From NCBI RefSeq assembly GCF_027980145.1, contig NZ_JAMZNK010000012.1, positions 62,001 to 126,000 on the forward strand: a DNA stretch of 64,000 nucleotides, given 5' to 3'. The translations under genes were made by a program, and so were the position numbers. The notes under the pieces were generated by a model. The model saw only the letters and a list, made by a program, of their open reading frames with translations. It did no database searches and was not told the origin of the DNA. This DNA is from Flavobacterium azizsancarii. GTDB lineage: Bacteria; Bacteroidota; Bacteroidia; Flavobacteriales; Flavobacteriaceae. Positions within the stretch are counted from its first letter, which is position 1, and every line of letters begins with the position of its first letter. Positions 35,409-44,527 of the stretch are shown here, piece by piece.

Positions 35409-36383
35409 ATGAAAAAAATAGCAACTCTAATAACTTCACTCTGCGTGTTTGTTGCATGTTCGCAGGAAAAACAAGCAAGCAAACCAAAAGAGGAAAAATC
35501 CAGTACAATTTTACTGGCAGATCCTACTATTTTTTATAACAACGGGACCTATTATTTATACGGAACGACATCAGGAACTATCCCAAATGGCGAAGGTTTT
35601 CAGGTTTACACTTCTTCGGATTTAAAAGATTGGAAAGGACCCGCTGGAGCGCAAAATGGTCTGGCTTTGAAAAAGGGAGATTCTTATGGAGATAAAGGTT
35701 TTTGGGCACCGCAGATTCTTTCGTATAAAAACAAATTTTACATGATTTATACGGCGAATGAAAACATTGCAACAGCGGTTAGTGATAGTCCGCTTGGACC
35801 ATTTAAAAATGAGACCAAAGAACCGATTATTAAAACCGGAAATCAGATTGATCCGTTTGTGTTTATTGATGATGACGGGAAAAAATACTTATATCACGTG
35901 AGATTGACCAATGGAAACCGAATTTTTGTTGCCGAGATAAACGACGATCTTCAAAGTATTAAACCAGAAACGTTGACTGAATGTATTTCGGGAACATTGC
36001 CTTGGGAAAATACCGAAAAAACCAATTGGCCAGTTACAGAAGGACCAACGGTGTTAAAACACAATGGTTTGTATTACCTGATTTATTCAGCAAATGATTT
36101 TAGAAACATTGATTATGCTGTTGGTTACGCCACGAGTAAAAGTCCTTTAGGTCCTTGGGAAAAATCAAAAGACAGTCCGATCATCAGTCGAAAAAACACG
36201 AATCAAAACGGGATTGGTCATGGAGATGTTTTTTGGGATCAAAATCAAAAAATGCATTATGTCTTGCATACGCATTTTAATGAGAGTGCTGTTTCTCCCA
36301 GAAAAGCAGCTATAATTGATATCGAATTTGTTGGTAATGAATTAAAAGCAGTCAATACTAGTTTTAACTTTTTGAAAAATTAG
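35409..36383 (+). CDS. GH43 family lipoprotein glycosidase
   Basis: A 324-residue lipoprotein (lipobox FVAC, Cys17) with a GH43 five-bladed propeller. Catalytic Asp38 (LLADPTIF), Asp148 (NQIDPFVFID) and Glu211 (WPVTEGPTVL) are in place. The blades show YYLYGTTSG, FWAPQILSYKNKFYMIYTA and AVGYATSKSPLGPWEKS. The family covers alpha-L-arabinofuranosidases and beta-xylosidases; this sequence does not let me choose. It is the last clear gene of the PUL and is separated from galM by a repeat element. Confidence 0.87.
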   Translation: MKKIATLITSLCVFVACSQEKQASKPKEEKSSTILLADPTIFYNNGTYYLYGTTSGTIPNGEGFQVYTSSDLKDWKGPAGAQNGLALKKGDSYGDKGFWAPQILSYKNKFYMIYTANENIATAVSDSPLGPFKNETKEPIIKTGNQIDPFVFIDDDGKKYLYHVRLTNGNRIFVAEINDDLQSIKPETLTECISGTLPWENTEKTNWPVTEGPTVLKHNGLYYLIYSANDFRNIDYAVGYATSKSPLGPWEKSKDSPIISRKNTNQNGIGHGDVFWDQNQKMHYVLHTHFNESAVSPRKAAIIDIEFVGNELKAVNTSFNFLKN

Positions 36384-36417
36384 AAAATAGCTTTTGTTAA
36401 GAGAAACAAATCAATGA

Positions 36418-36507
36418 AGTGATTGGTCAGATCAGGAAAATATTGCTTTGAAAAAAGATGTCCTTTTTTATGCTAACAATCCAGAAAACCAAAGTTTAGT
36501 CTTCTGA
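36418..36507 (+). pseudogene. possible 3-prime remnant of a glycosidase gene
   Basis: An open frame without a start reads SDWSDQENIALKKDVLFY and continues ANNPENQSLVF before a stop. The look is that of a discoidin-type/GH accessory segment, but it is short and preceded by an in-frame stop. Weak evidence; it may be chance. Confidence 0.25.
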
Positions 36508-36921
36508 AAGTGTTTCAGAAATTTTTTCTCCCAAAGCTTTTAGTTTCTCAAAGGTTGCATTAGAAACCAATTCTTTGTCAATGTTTACCTTTAATTTTTC
36601 TTCTTTTAATATAAAAGAGTAAGCCGTTTCGCCATTGTGATCTTTTTTCCAAATTTTGGTGTCGGCATCAGTTGAGAATAAACTATTGTCTAAGTTTTCA
36701 GATAATAGTTTTTCCAACTTTTTAGTTCTCCAGGAATCAAAGTTCGCAAGTAATGAATAATAATTGTCTGAATTAGAAATTGATATCGAAGTTTTGGTCG
36801 ATTTTGTATTTTTAGAAGGAGTTTTTGCAACTGCTGTTGTGTTTCCGGATTTAGAAACTGTGGTTTGTCCGTGAGCTAAAGCTCCACAAATTAGCATTAT
36901 TAAAAATAAGATGATTTTCAT
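36496..36921 (-). CDS. exported protein of unknown function
   Basis: A 141-residue protein with a signal peptide (MKIILFLIMLICGALAHGQ). It has a low-complexity Ser/Thr/Lys linker (~20-55) and then a small domain with YYSLLANFDSWRTKKLEKLL and YSFILKEEKLKVNIDKELV. I do not recognise the family. The start is placed at ATG 36921: a longer frame would overlap the response-regulator gene and lose the signal peptide. It is 19 bases downstream of the two-component pair, same strand, so it may be co-transcribed and serve as a periplasmic accessory. Confidence 0.65.
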   Translation of the reverse strand: MKIILFLIMLICGALAHGQTTVSKSGNTTAVAKTPSKNTKSTKTSISISNSDNYYSLLANFDSWRTKKLEKLLSENLDNSLFSTDADTKIWKKDHNGETAYSFILKEEKLKVNIDKELVSNATFEKLKALGEKISETLSED

Positions 36922-36940
36922 AAGTAAAAGTTTTAAATTT

Positions 36941-37639
36941 TTATTCGTTTTTGCTATTAAACTCAAATCCTAAACCTCTTACACTTGTGATGGAGATGTT
37001 TGGATCGTTGCTAAAATATTTCCTGAGACGGCTGATAAAAACGTCCATGCTTCGTCCTGAGAAAAAGTCGTCATTGCCCCATATTTCCTTTAAAATATCT
37101 TCACGTTTGACCAGCTTGTTTTTATTGGCATATAAAAACCGAATCAGGTGCGCATCTTTTTCAGTAATTCGGTGTGTGATTTGTTCATGGGAAAGCGTAT
37201 AATTATTACCATCAAAAATATAAGTACCAATAGAGAATACCAGAGTTTCCTTAGCATTTCCGGTAACCGGCTTTTGACTGCGCTTCAGGATGTTTTGAAT
37301 CCGCAAAATCAATTCTTCGACTTCAAAAGGTTTCACTACATAATCATCAGCGCCAAGTTTCAGTCCTTTGATCTTATCTTCTTTGAGACTTTTTGCTGTT
37401 AAGAATATAAAAGGAGTTTCAGGATAATTTTCAATAATATTTTCAGCCAGGGTAAAGCCATCCATATGGGGCATCATAACATCCAAAACACAGATATCCG
37501 GTTTTGTGTCCGAAAAAATTTTCAAAGCTTCCTTACCATCCTTTGCCCAGGTTACCATGAAGCCCGAAAATTCAAGATATTGCTTTAGTATAGAAGCATA
37601 GTCAAAATCGTCTTCTGCTAATAAAATATGCTGTTTCAT
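36941..37639 (-). CDS. OmpR-family response regulator
   Basis: A 232-residue regulator. The receiver (~1-118) has the acidic pair in LLAEDD, phospho-acceptor Asp53 (CVLDVMMPHMDG) and Lys in DYVVKPFE. The winged-helix DNA-binding domain (~130-230) has HRITEKDAHLIRFLYANKN and SMDVFISRLRKYF. The family binds direct repeats spaced by about one helical turn, which fits the TTAACC arrays at 39057-39200. The gene overlaps its kinase by 4 bases. Confidence 0.93.
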   Translation of the reverse strand: MKQHILLAEDDFDYASILKQYLEFSGFMVTWAKDGKEALKIFSDTKPDICVLDVMMPHMDGFTLAENIIENYPETPFIFLTAKSLKEDKIKGLKLGADDYVVKPFEVEELILRIQNILKRSQKPVTGNAKETLVFSIGTYIFDGNNYTLSHEQITHRITEKDAHLIRFLYANKNKLVKREDILKEIWGNDDFFSGRSMDVFISRLRKYFSNDPNISITSVRGLGFEFNSKNE

Positions 37640-38961
37640 ATTGGAATTGTAATTATAAATATAGATCCTTTTTCTTCTTCGCTTTCCACAACGATATTAC
37701 CGTTATACGTTTCTACCAATTGCTTGATATAGAATAACCCAAGCCCAAGGCCTTTGCTGTTGTGAATATTTCCTTTTTCGACTCTATAAAATTTATCGAA
37801 AATTGAGGTCTGCTCCTGAACCGGGATTCCTTTTCCATTGTCTTTTACAGAGAGAATAAAGTTTTTATCTGTTATTTTTAAGTCAGTTTCAATTTTGTCA
37901 GCGCCATATTTTACGGCGTTGTCTAACAAATTTATCAGAATTGTATTCAGGTGAAAACGATCCATCGAAATACTAAAAGCTTCTTTTTGGCACGAGAACG
38001 CAATTGCTACATCTGGTTTCGAAAGCTTAAAGTCGTCAATCATGTCCTTAATTTCTTCATTGGTAACCTGAATAGTGTTTTTATTGGCAATGGGCTTGAC
38101 AGAAGCTTCGGTTACTTGACGAAACAATTTTTGCAGTCTTTCATTTTGTCTTGCAATCATGGCGAGTGTATTTTTATAATGTTCCGGGCTCATTTGTTCG
38201 TCCTTTCGCTGCAATGTTTTTATGGCAATATCCATTGTAGCGAGTGGCGTTTGAAATTCATGTGTAATATTATTGACAAAGTCCGTTTTGATATCGGCAA
38301 TTCGCTTTTGCGAAATCAGGTTTTTTAGGGACATATAGTATAAGAAAACAACAAAAGCCATTAATACTATTGAAAAAAGTAATAAGCCGGCCATTTTAGA
38401 AATAATGGTTTGCTGCAATTCATCAAAACCATAATAACGTTGGCTTTTTATAACCATTGAAAGTTCTGTATCATTATCTTTAACCTCCCAGCGTCCGATA
38501 GAAGAAAGAATTAGGTTTTTTTTTAGGGTGTCGTTGGCTAAGACTAATATTTTTCCTTTAAATAAAGTATCTGTTTTTTTATTATTTATAAGTATTATCG
38601 AATTGAGATAAATAGAATAATTAATATTATAGTCTTCGGGTTCCGCCATTTTTTTCATGTAGGTATTCATAGCCCTGGAAAGCGAATCTTTATTGGCACT
38701 CAGATATTTAATGAAATTTTGTTTTGTTACATCTCCTTTTAGATACTGTTTTGCATATTTTTTCGAATGTCCTGCCCAGTTATCATTCAGTTTCTCCCAT
38801 TCGTCAGTATCTTCCAGGCGTGCAATTTGTTTCTTTATGGCACTATTTATTTCTCTTTCGTTTAATTGATAAGTGTTGTAGATAAAATAGCCTTGTATGG
38901 TTGCCAAGGCCATTACTGTAAAAATACAGGCACCAATCAAGAGCATTATTTTTCTTTTCAT
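37636..38961 (-). CDS. sensor histidine kinase
   Basis: A 441-residue membrane kinase. TM1 (~5-27) and TM2 (~190-212, MAGLLLFSIVLMAFVVFLYY) flank a ~160-residue periplasmic sensor region. HisKA (~225-290) has the phospho-accepting His in NNITHEFQTPLATM. The HATPase domain (~330-440) has the N box LLDNAVKYGAD, the G1 box VKDNGKGIP and the G2 box KGLGLGLFYI. Its partner is the overlapping OmpR-type regulator. The divergent outer-membrane receptor suggests sensing linked to its ligand. Confidence 0.93.
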   Translation of the reverse strand: MKRKIMLLIGACIFTVMALATIQGYFIYNTYQLNEREINSAIKKQIARLEDTDEWEKLNDNWAGHSKKYAKQYLKGDVTKQNFIKYLSANKDSLSRAMNTYMKKMAEPEDYNINYSIYLNSIILINNKKTDTLFKGKILVLANDTLKKNLILSSIGRWEVKDNDTELSMVIKSQRYYGFDELQQTIISKMAGLLLFSIVLMAFVVFLYYMSLKNLISQKRIADIKTDFVNNITHEFQTPLATMDIAIKTLQRKDEQMSPEHYKNTLAMIARQNERLQKLFRQVTEASVKPIANKNTIQVTNEEIKDMIDDFKLSKPDVAIAFSCQKEAFSISMDRFHLNTILINLLDNAVKYGADKIETDLKITDKNFILSVKDNGKGIPVQEQTSIFDKFYRVEKGNIHNSKGLGLGLFYIKQLVETYNGNIVVESEEEKGSIFIITIPI

Positions 38962-39011
38962 CTGTTCTTAAAGTTTTAATCCGTGAAGCGAATCAGTTTG
39001 TTTTGTTGAGA

Positions 39012-39046
39012 CAAAGCTATCGCATTTTGGGTATTTTCAGTTCAAA
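39012..39046 (-). promoter_or_regulatory. promoter of the kinase-regulator operon
   Basis: Minus strand: TTTG (39043-39046), 23 bases, TAGCTTTG (39012-39019). The first TTAACC pair lies just upstream of the -33 element. Confidence 0.5.
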
Positions 39047-39056
39047 TATACTAGCC

Positions 39057-39073
39057 TTAACCCTTCGTTAACC
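39057..39073. promoter_or_regulatory. TTAACC tandem box, kinase side
   Basis: TTAACCCTTCGTTAACC: two TTAACC at 39057 and 39068, 11 bases apart. The same 17-mer recurs at 39173. Probable response-regulator site. Confidence 0.5.
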
Positions 39074-39172
39074 AAATTTATAAACAATAACTCAAACAAA
39101 ACTGCGCCAGGATTGAAATGTCTTTTATCAAGGGCAATTTGAGTTTACAATCAGCTTTTTATCTTTTGGTGT

Positions 39173-39200
39173 TTAACCCTTCGTTAACCCTGTGTTAACC
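39173..39200. promoter_or_regulatory. triple TTAACC box, receptor side
   Basis: TTAACC at 39173, 39184 and 39195, exactly 11 bases apart. A GAGCTTTG at 39222-39229, one base off TAnnTTTG, is a possible -7 element 22 bases downstream. Confidence 0.55.
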
Positions 39201-39246
39201 ATTTTCGGAAAATGATTTACAGAGCTTTGCATCAAATAAATCATCA

Positions 39247-41643
39247 ATGAAAAAATTAATCATGTTACTGTTGTGGGGTTCTTTTGCTGGATATTCGCAA
39301 GAGATTTCCCTGTCTGGAAAGGTAGTTGACGGCTCTCATCAAGCCGTACCTTTTGCAGATATGCTGCTTTTGCAGGCAAATGATTCTGTAAGTTATAAGA
39401 CTGCGCAGACGAATGAATCAGGTGAGTTTCGTTTTAACGGCTTGGCAAAAGGCGATTACCTGCTTAAATTGAAAACAATTGGTTTTGAAGAGTATCTCAA
39501 AAAGATAACAATTCAAAAAGATACGATTTTGGATATAATTTCTTTAAGCGAAATAACAAATAATCTGGAGAGTGTGACTATTACTTCAAAAAAACCTATT
39601 GTAAAGAGGTTGATTGACAGGCTTGAGTTTGGGGTCGAAAATTCATCACTTTCATCAAACAATGCCTGGGAGATCCTAAGCAAAACACCTGGCGTAATGA
39701 CGGGAACTTCGGGAGCGATAAGCATTCGGGGCAGTCAGAGCATTCTTGTTACTATCAATGACAAGAAGGTTTATCTTAGTGGAGAAGAGTTAAAACAGTT
39801 TTTAGAAAACACGAGTGGCGAAGAAGTAAAATCTATAGAGGTTATCACGAACCCGCCTGCTAAATACGAAGCGCAGGGAAGTGCGGTTTTGAATATCAAG
39901 CTAAAAAAGAATGTTTCGCAAGGCTATAAAGGCTCTGTTAATACTGCTTATGTGCAATCAATGTATCCAAAAGGTATTGTATCTACAAATCAGTTTTATA
40001 AAGGAGAAAAATTATCTCTGGCAGGGAGATACGGTTTTGGCTCAGGCATATATGTCAATGAAGGAACTGATGTCGTGCATTATTTAAAAGAAGATGGCTC
40101 AATCGATTCGCGCTGGGAAAGCATTATGAGACGCAAGTCAAAATCACTGGCTCAAAATTCATATCGTCTTCAGGCTTCGTATGAAATTGATTCGCTGAAT
40201 ACGATCGCTGCAGGTGCAACTGGATTTATAGCGCTGCAGCAAGAGGGAGATTTTACTGTACCAACGTTTATTTATGGAGGCAATGGTGCTCTTGATTCGC
40301 TTTACGTAACGAGAAATAATCGTACTAATCCGCTCAAAAATAAATCCTATAATATGTCCTTTGACCATCTTTTTAGTGAAAAAGAAAAAGTGTCTGTAGC
40401 GGCAGATTATACTCAATATTGGCGTCAGGAACGTCAGGATATTACATCGGCATTTTCGCTTCCTGAACAAAATCCGTATCGCACTACACGCTTTATTAGT
40501 GATAATGTGCAGGATATTCAGCTTTTTACGGCTCAGACGGATTACTCGAATGAAATTAACGGAACTCTGGAAGCAGGACTGAAATTTGGAAATGTAAAGG
40601 CCCAAAGCGGTCTTGATTACAAGGACGAAATTGCTGGCAATCTCGTAAACAATCCAAATAAAACCAGTGTTTTTCTTTATGACGAATCGATACTGGCAGG
40701 TTATGCGAGTTACAATAAGGAATTTGGCAAGTGGAGTCTCAAGGCTGGTTTGCGTGGCGAATATACTTCGCTGGAAGGAAATTCGGTTACTACTTCAGAA
40801 ATAAACCAACAGCGTTATTTCAAGCTTTTTCCAACATTTTATGGGCTTTACAAACCAAAAGAGGGACATGAAATTGGTATTTCTTATGGCAAGCGAATTA
40901 CGAGACCGCAATACAGCAGATTAAACCCTTTTCGTTCGTATTATAATTCGTATTCTTATTTTATGGGAGATCCAAAATTACTTCCTACAATTACGCACAA
41001 TTTGAATTTGCTTTATACGCTTAAAAATAAATATAATTTTGATCTTTTTTATCGCCTTGAGAAGAATCCTTCTATGGAAATTTCTTATCAGGATTATGAA
41101 ACTAATATGTTGGTGTACCATTTTACAAATATTAAAAAAGATTTTGCCTTTGGACTTGAGTTTAATACTAATCTTACGCTGTATAGTTTTTGGGAATCTG
41201 GAATTCAGGCAGGATTAAGTTATGTTGAAGATCGTTTTCAGGGCAGGGACGGCAATTTCTATAAAAACGGAAAGCCAACTTATAACACGAGTATCAGCAA
41301 CCGTTTCGTACTTACTAAAAAGAAAGATCTAAATGCAGAATTAAATTTTCAATACAATTCTTCTTCAGTGCAGGGTACTTTTGTTTACAGTCAGACTTCA
41401 AGTCTTTCTGCCGCTATTCGCAAGAAAATATGGAAAGAAAACGGGGAAGTATATCTTATTATTTCGGATATCTACAGGGGGCAAAAAGAAAAAGTCGTTA
41501 CAGATTATGCTGATCAGTACAATTATTTCAAGTCGTATGCAGACACCCAGAGTTTTAGATTAGGTTTGCGTTATAATTTTGGAAATCAGAAATTAGAAAA
41601 CAAAAAGAAAGAAGTCCAGACTGAAGAGCAGCAAAGGTTATAA
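39247..41643 (+). CDS. TonB-dependent outer-membrane receptor (OMP_b-brl_3 type)
   Basis: A 798-residue outer-membrane protein. A signal peptide (~1-17) is followed by a carboxypeptidase-regulatory-like domain (~20-105: LSGKVVDGSHQAVPFADMLL), a plug-like domain (~120-225: LSKTPGVMTGTSGAISIRGS) and a long beta-barrel (~240-780) of the outer-membrane beta-barrel family 3. The charged tail LENKKKEVQTEEQQRL is an odd extension. The ligand is unknown. It is divergent from a two-component pair and shares its TTAACC control region, which suggests regulation by it. Confidence 0.88.
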   Translation: MKKLIMLLLWGSFAGYSQEISLSGKVVDGSHQAVPFADMLLLQANDSVSYKTAQTNESGEFRFNGLAKGDYLLKLKTIGFEEYLKKITIQKDTILDIISLSEITNNLESVTITSKKPIVKRLIDRLEFGVENSSLSSNNAWEILSKTPGVMTGTSGAISIRGSQSILVTINDKKVYLSGEELKQFLENTSGEEVKSIEVITNPPAKYEAQGSAVLNIKLKKNVSQGYKGSVNTAYVQSMYPKGIVSTNQFYKGEKLSLAGRYGFGSGIYVNEGTDVVHYLKEDGSIDSRWESIMRRKSKSLAQNSYRLQASYEIDSLNTIAAGATGFIALQQEGDFTVPTFIYGGNGALDSLYVTRNNRTNPLKNKSYNMSFDHLFSEKEKVSVAADYTQYWRQERQDITSAFSLPEQNPYRTTRFISDNVQDIQLFTAQTDYSNEINGTLEAGLKFGNVKAQSGLDYKDEIAGNLVNNPNKTSVFLYDESILAGYASYNKEFGKWSLKAGLRGEYTSLEGNSVTTSEINQQRYFKLFPTFYGLYKPKEGHEIGISYGKRITRPQYSRLNPFRSYYNSYSYFMGDPKLLPTITHNLNLLYTLKNKYNFDLFYRLEKNPSMEISYQDYETNMLVYHFTNIKKDFAFGLEFNTNLTLYSFWESGIQAGLSYVEDRFQGRDGNFYKNGKPTYNTSISNRFVLTKKKDLNAELNFQYNSSSVQGTFVYSQTSSLSAAIRKKIWKENGEVYLIISDIYRGQKEKVVTDYADQYNYFKSYADTQSFRLGLRYNFGNQKLENKKKEVQTEEQQRL

Positions 41644-41869
41644 TGCGAAAGCAGCAACAGCAAAATTTGTTTTAAGCAGGAAAGAAAGAGGTATTTATTG
41701 AAATTTATAAAAGTCCGGAATATATATGAATATCAAAACTTCTTTCATTTTCTTGTCGCGTATCAGTATAGAGTCTCTTAAGTTTTGGGAATATTTTTTA
41801 TATGAAATTAATAATAATAAAAATGAAATAAAAAAAGACAGTTTTTAATTACATGTTTGATTGATTCCT

Positions 41870-41877
41870 TAGCTTTG
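41870..41877 (+). promoter_or_regulatory. -7 element of the YheT-like gene
   Basis: TAGCTTTG, 28 bases before the ATG. Confidence 0.35.
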
Positions 41878-41904
41878 TAGTATGCACCATAAAAACTTTT
41901 TATC

Positions 41905-42882
41905 ATGCCTATAATTGAACAATCAGAATATAATTTACCTTCTATTATTCATCGCAACAGGCACATTTCGACTATTTATGCTGCTTTGTTTAAAAAGTTT
42001 GACGCTCCGGGATATACAAGGGAAAAGCATGAGTTAAGTGATGGAGATTTTATCAATATCGATTTTATTATAAGTGACCCTAAAAAGGCAGTTATTTTAT
42101 GTCATGGATTAGAAGGGGATTCCCGCAGGACGTACAATAATAGTTGTGCGGCTTATTTTCAGGAAAAAGATTTTTCGGTTTTCGCATGGAACAATCGTAC
42201 CTGCGGAGGAGAGATGAACCGTCTTCCCAGACTTTATCATCACGGCGCAGTTGATGACCTTGATCAGGTGGTGCAGTTTGTTTTACAAAAAGGATTCGAT
42301 GAGGTTTATTTAATTGGGTATTCGATGGGTGGGGTTCAGCTTTTGAATTATTTTGGCTGGACAAAAATCGATGAGCGGGTCAAAGCTGGTGTTTGCATTT
42401 CTGTACCAACTCATATCGCAACAAGTGCTGCGGTACTCAAACAAGGATTTAACAGGGTTTATTTAAAGAATTTTACAATTGATATTAAAAAAAAGCTGAA
42501 ATATAAAGCGGCACAGTTTCCTGATTTTATAAACCGCGATCAGATTGATAAAATTACTTCTTTTGATGAAGTCGATCAATATTTTACAGCACCGTTACAT
42601 GGTTTTGCAAGCCGTGATGATTATTATGAGCGCGTCTCTCCTGAATTTTCTCTTAAAGACATTACTACTCCGGTTTTGATTATTAATTCTCTTGATGATC
42701 CTTTTTTAAGCGAGAGATGTTATCCCAGAGCTATATCGCAGGACAGTGCATTTGTATATCTGGAAACTCCAAAATACGGAGGACACTGCGCTTTTCCATT
42801 GCGCAATTCTACGCATTCTTATGTAGAGAAAAGAGCTTTTGAATTTTTTACCAACAATCCTGGAGCTATTTTTAAGGCTTAA
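41905..42882 (+). CDS. YheT-family alpha/beta hydrolase
   Basis: A 325-residue alpha/beta hydrolase of the YheT/ABHD1-3 group. The oxyanion strand is AVILCHGLEGDSRRTY, the nucleophile Ser is in YLIGYSMGGVQLL, the acid Asp in INSLDDPFLSE and the His in YGGHCAFPL. FAWNNRTCGGEMNRLPRLYHHG is the diagnostic YheT segment. It is a predicted cytoplasmic esterase; substrate unknown. It stands alone with its own promoter-like element. Confidence 0.9.
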   Translation: MPIIEQSEYNLPSIIHRNRHISTIYAALFKKFDAPGYTREKHELSDGDFINIDFIISDPKKAVILCHGLEGDSRRTYNNSCAAYFQEKDFSVFAWNNRTCGGEMNRLPRLYHHGAVDDLDQVVQFVLQKGFDEVYLIGYSMGGVQLLNYFGWTKIDERVKAGVCISVPTHIATSAAVLKQGFNRVYLKNFTIDIKKKLKYKAAQFPDFINRDQIDKITSFDEVDQYFTAPLHGFASRDDYYERVSPEFSLKDITTPVLIINSLDDPFLSERCYPRAISQDSAFVYLETPKYGGHCAFPLRNSTHSYVEKRAFEFFTNNPGAIFKA

Positions 42883-42927
42883 AACGAGGATACAAGTTAT
42901 GGCTTTGAGCAATTATGAACTCAGGGA

Positions 42928-43410
42928 TTATTCCTTTTTATTGTCAAGCTGTACCCTGAATTTTCCAAAAAATGGATTGTCAGCCATTTGCGTATGTCCA
43001 ATTACTAAAACATAATTTCCTTTTTGTTTGAGAGAGATTTTCATATCCATTCCAAAAGGTCCGTCTGAGGTTTGATCTGGAAAAATAATTTGGTTGAAAC
43101 GAATATTTCCTTTGCCTGTAGAGGGAACAATTGTTGCATTCAATTTTTCTGAATTTTCATTTTTGAATTTGACATATATTCTGGAATGAATTGAATCTAA
43201 GGAACCTTCGGCTACATACAAACCTTTATCATCTCTAAAATTCATTAGGATAGTATCGCCTATTTGTTTATTCTCTTCGTTTGGTTTGTTTATCTCTTTA
43301 TTTTTATTTGCCGTAATTGTATCTGTAGAGTAAACAATACCGTTCTTATTTTCTTTTTGTTGGCATGAAAAAAAGAAAATTGATAGTAAAAGCATTAACG
43401 AATTTTTCAT
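42928..43410 (-). CDS. lipoprotein of unknown function
   Basis: A 160-residue lipoprotein (MKNSLMLLLSIFFFSC, lipobox Cys16). A Lys/Asn-rich linker (~20-55) leads into a C-terminal beta-rich domain with IYVKFKNENSEKLNATIV, DGPFGMDMKISLKQKG and YVLVIGHTQMAD, reminiscent of an inhibitor- or carbohydrate-binding-type sandwich. I do not recognise a family. I start at 43410: the longer frame to 43545 would cover a -7 element and bury the signal peptide. Confidence 0.75.
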   Translation of the reverse strand: MKNSLMLLLSIFFFSCQQKENKNGIVYSTDTITANKNKEINKPNEENKQIGDTILMNFRDDKGLYVAEGSLDSIHSRIYVKFKNENSEKLNATIVPSTGKGNIRFNQIIFPDQTSDGPFGMDMKISLKQKGNYVLVIGHTQMADNPFFGKFRVQLDNKKE

Positions 43411-43434
43411 AGCAGAATTTTTAATAGCGTACAT

Positions 43435-43442
43435 CAAATTTA
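43435..43442 (-). promoter_or_regulatory. -7 element of the lipoprotein gene
   Basis: Minus-strand TAAATTTG, 25 bases before ATG 43410; supports the shorter start. Confidence 0.35.
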
Positions 43443-43708
43443 ATTTTTCCCTGAAATTTTCTGTTATATAATAGTAATTGGATTTTGCAGAATCCCGATC
43501 TAAATTTGATAGGATTTTATAGAGAGAAAATTTCGTTATCGGCACAGATGTCGTAAATTTTAATATAAATAAGCTGCTTTCTTGCCTGTAACGGCAATAT
43601 CGATTGTTGCAATTTGTATTAAAAAGTAATCCTTGAAATAGATGCTAGTTCAGTTCTGAAGCCGCTTCTTTTTCAAGGATTTATTGCTGTTAAAATATTT
43701 GATATTCC

Positions 43709-44527
43709 TTAAGATTTAATAAACTCTAAGATATCTTTATTAATTGTTTCTGCTTCTGTAGTTGGCATTCCGTGAGGAAATCCCGGATATGAAATCAGTT
43801 TTCCGTTTTTTAATAGTTTAGCTGCTTTTGGAGCCTGATTAAAAGGGACAATCTGATCATCTTCTCCGTGCAAAACGAGAACAGGAATTTCTAAACTTTT
43901 AAGATCTTCTGTAAAATCTGATTCAGAGAAAGCTTTTATACCTTCATAATGTGCAAGTACAGAACCCATCATTCCCTGACGCCACCAGTTATGCTTAATT
44001 CCTTCCTGAACTGTTTTTCCTTCGCGGTTCCATCCGTAGAAAGCTATAGGGAAATCGTAAAAATATTGCGCTCTGTTAAATCCTGTACCTTCTCTTATTT
44101 CATCAAAGACAGACAATGGCACACCTTCAGGATTTGCTTCATTTTTTATCATTATTGGTGTTACAGCACTAATTATTATAGCTTTTGCAACACGTTCTTT
44201 TCCATATTTTGCAGCATATCGTATCACTTCGCCACCACCGGTTGAATGCCCAATATGAATCGCATTTTTTAGATCAAGAGCAGCAGTCAATTCAGCAATA
44301 TCAGCAGCATAAGTTTCCATGTTATTTCCTTCAGAGCTTTGACCAGAACGACCATGTCCACGTCTGTCGTGTGCAATAACCCTGTATCCTTGTTTCAGGA
44401 AAAACATCATTTGTGCATCCCAGTCATCACTTGATAAAGGCCATCCGTGATGAAAAACAATAGGTTGTCCTGTTCCCCAATCTTTATAATAAATTTCTGT
44501 TCCGTCTTTTACTGTAATTGTGCTCAT
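43709..44527 (-). CDS. alpha/beta hydrolase, haloperoxidase-like esterase
   Basis: A 272-residue hydrolase of the cofactor-free haloperoxidase/arylesterase group. It has the oxyanion motif VFHHGWPLSSDDW, HDRRGHGRS, nucleophile elbow IGHSTGGGE, acid HGEDDQIVP and catalytic His in YPGFPHGMP. The family hydrolyses esters and can form peracids in vitro. No signal peptide; single-gene unit. The inverted repeat ATCCTTGAAA/TTTCAAGGAT lies downstream at 43629-43680. Confidence 0.9.
   Translation of the reverse strand: MSTITVKDGTEIYYKDWGTGQPIVFHHGWPLSSDDWDAQMMFFLKQGYRVIAHDRRGHGRSGQSSEGNNMETYAADIAELTAALDLKNAIHIGHSTGGGEVIRYAAKYGKERVAKAIIISAVTPIMIKNEANPEGVPLSVFDEIREGTGFNRAQYFYDFPIAFYGWNREGKTVQEGIKHNWWRQGMMGSVLAHYEGIKAFSESDFTEDLKSLEIPVLVLHGEDDQIVPFNQAPKAAKLLKNGKLISYPGFPHGMPTTEAETINKDILEFIKS

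Larger units (their letters stand above)
38962..39246. promoter_or_regulatory. divergent control region with TTAACC boxes
   Basis: Between the kinase and the receptor gene. It holds two groups of TTAACC boxes and promoter-like elements on both sides, listed separately. Confidence 0.6.
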
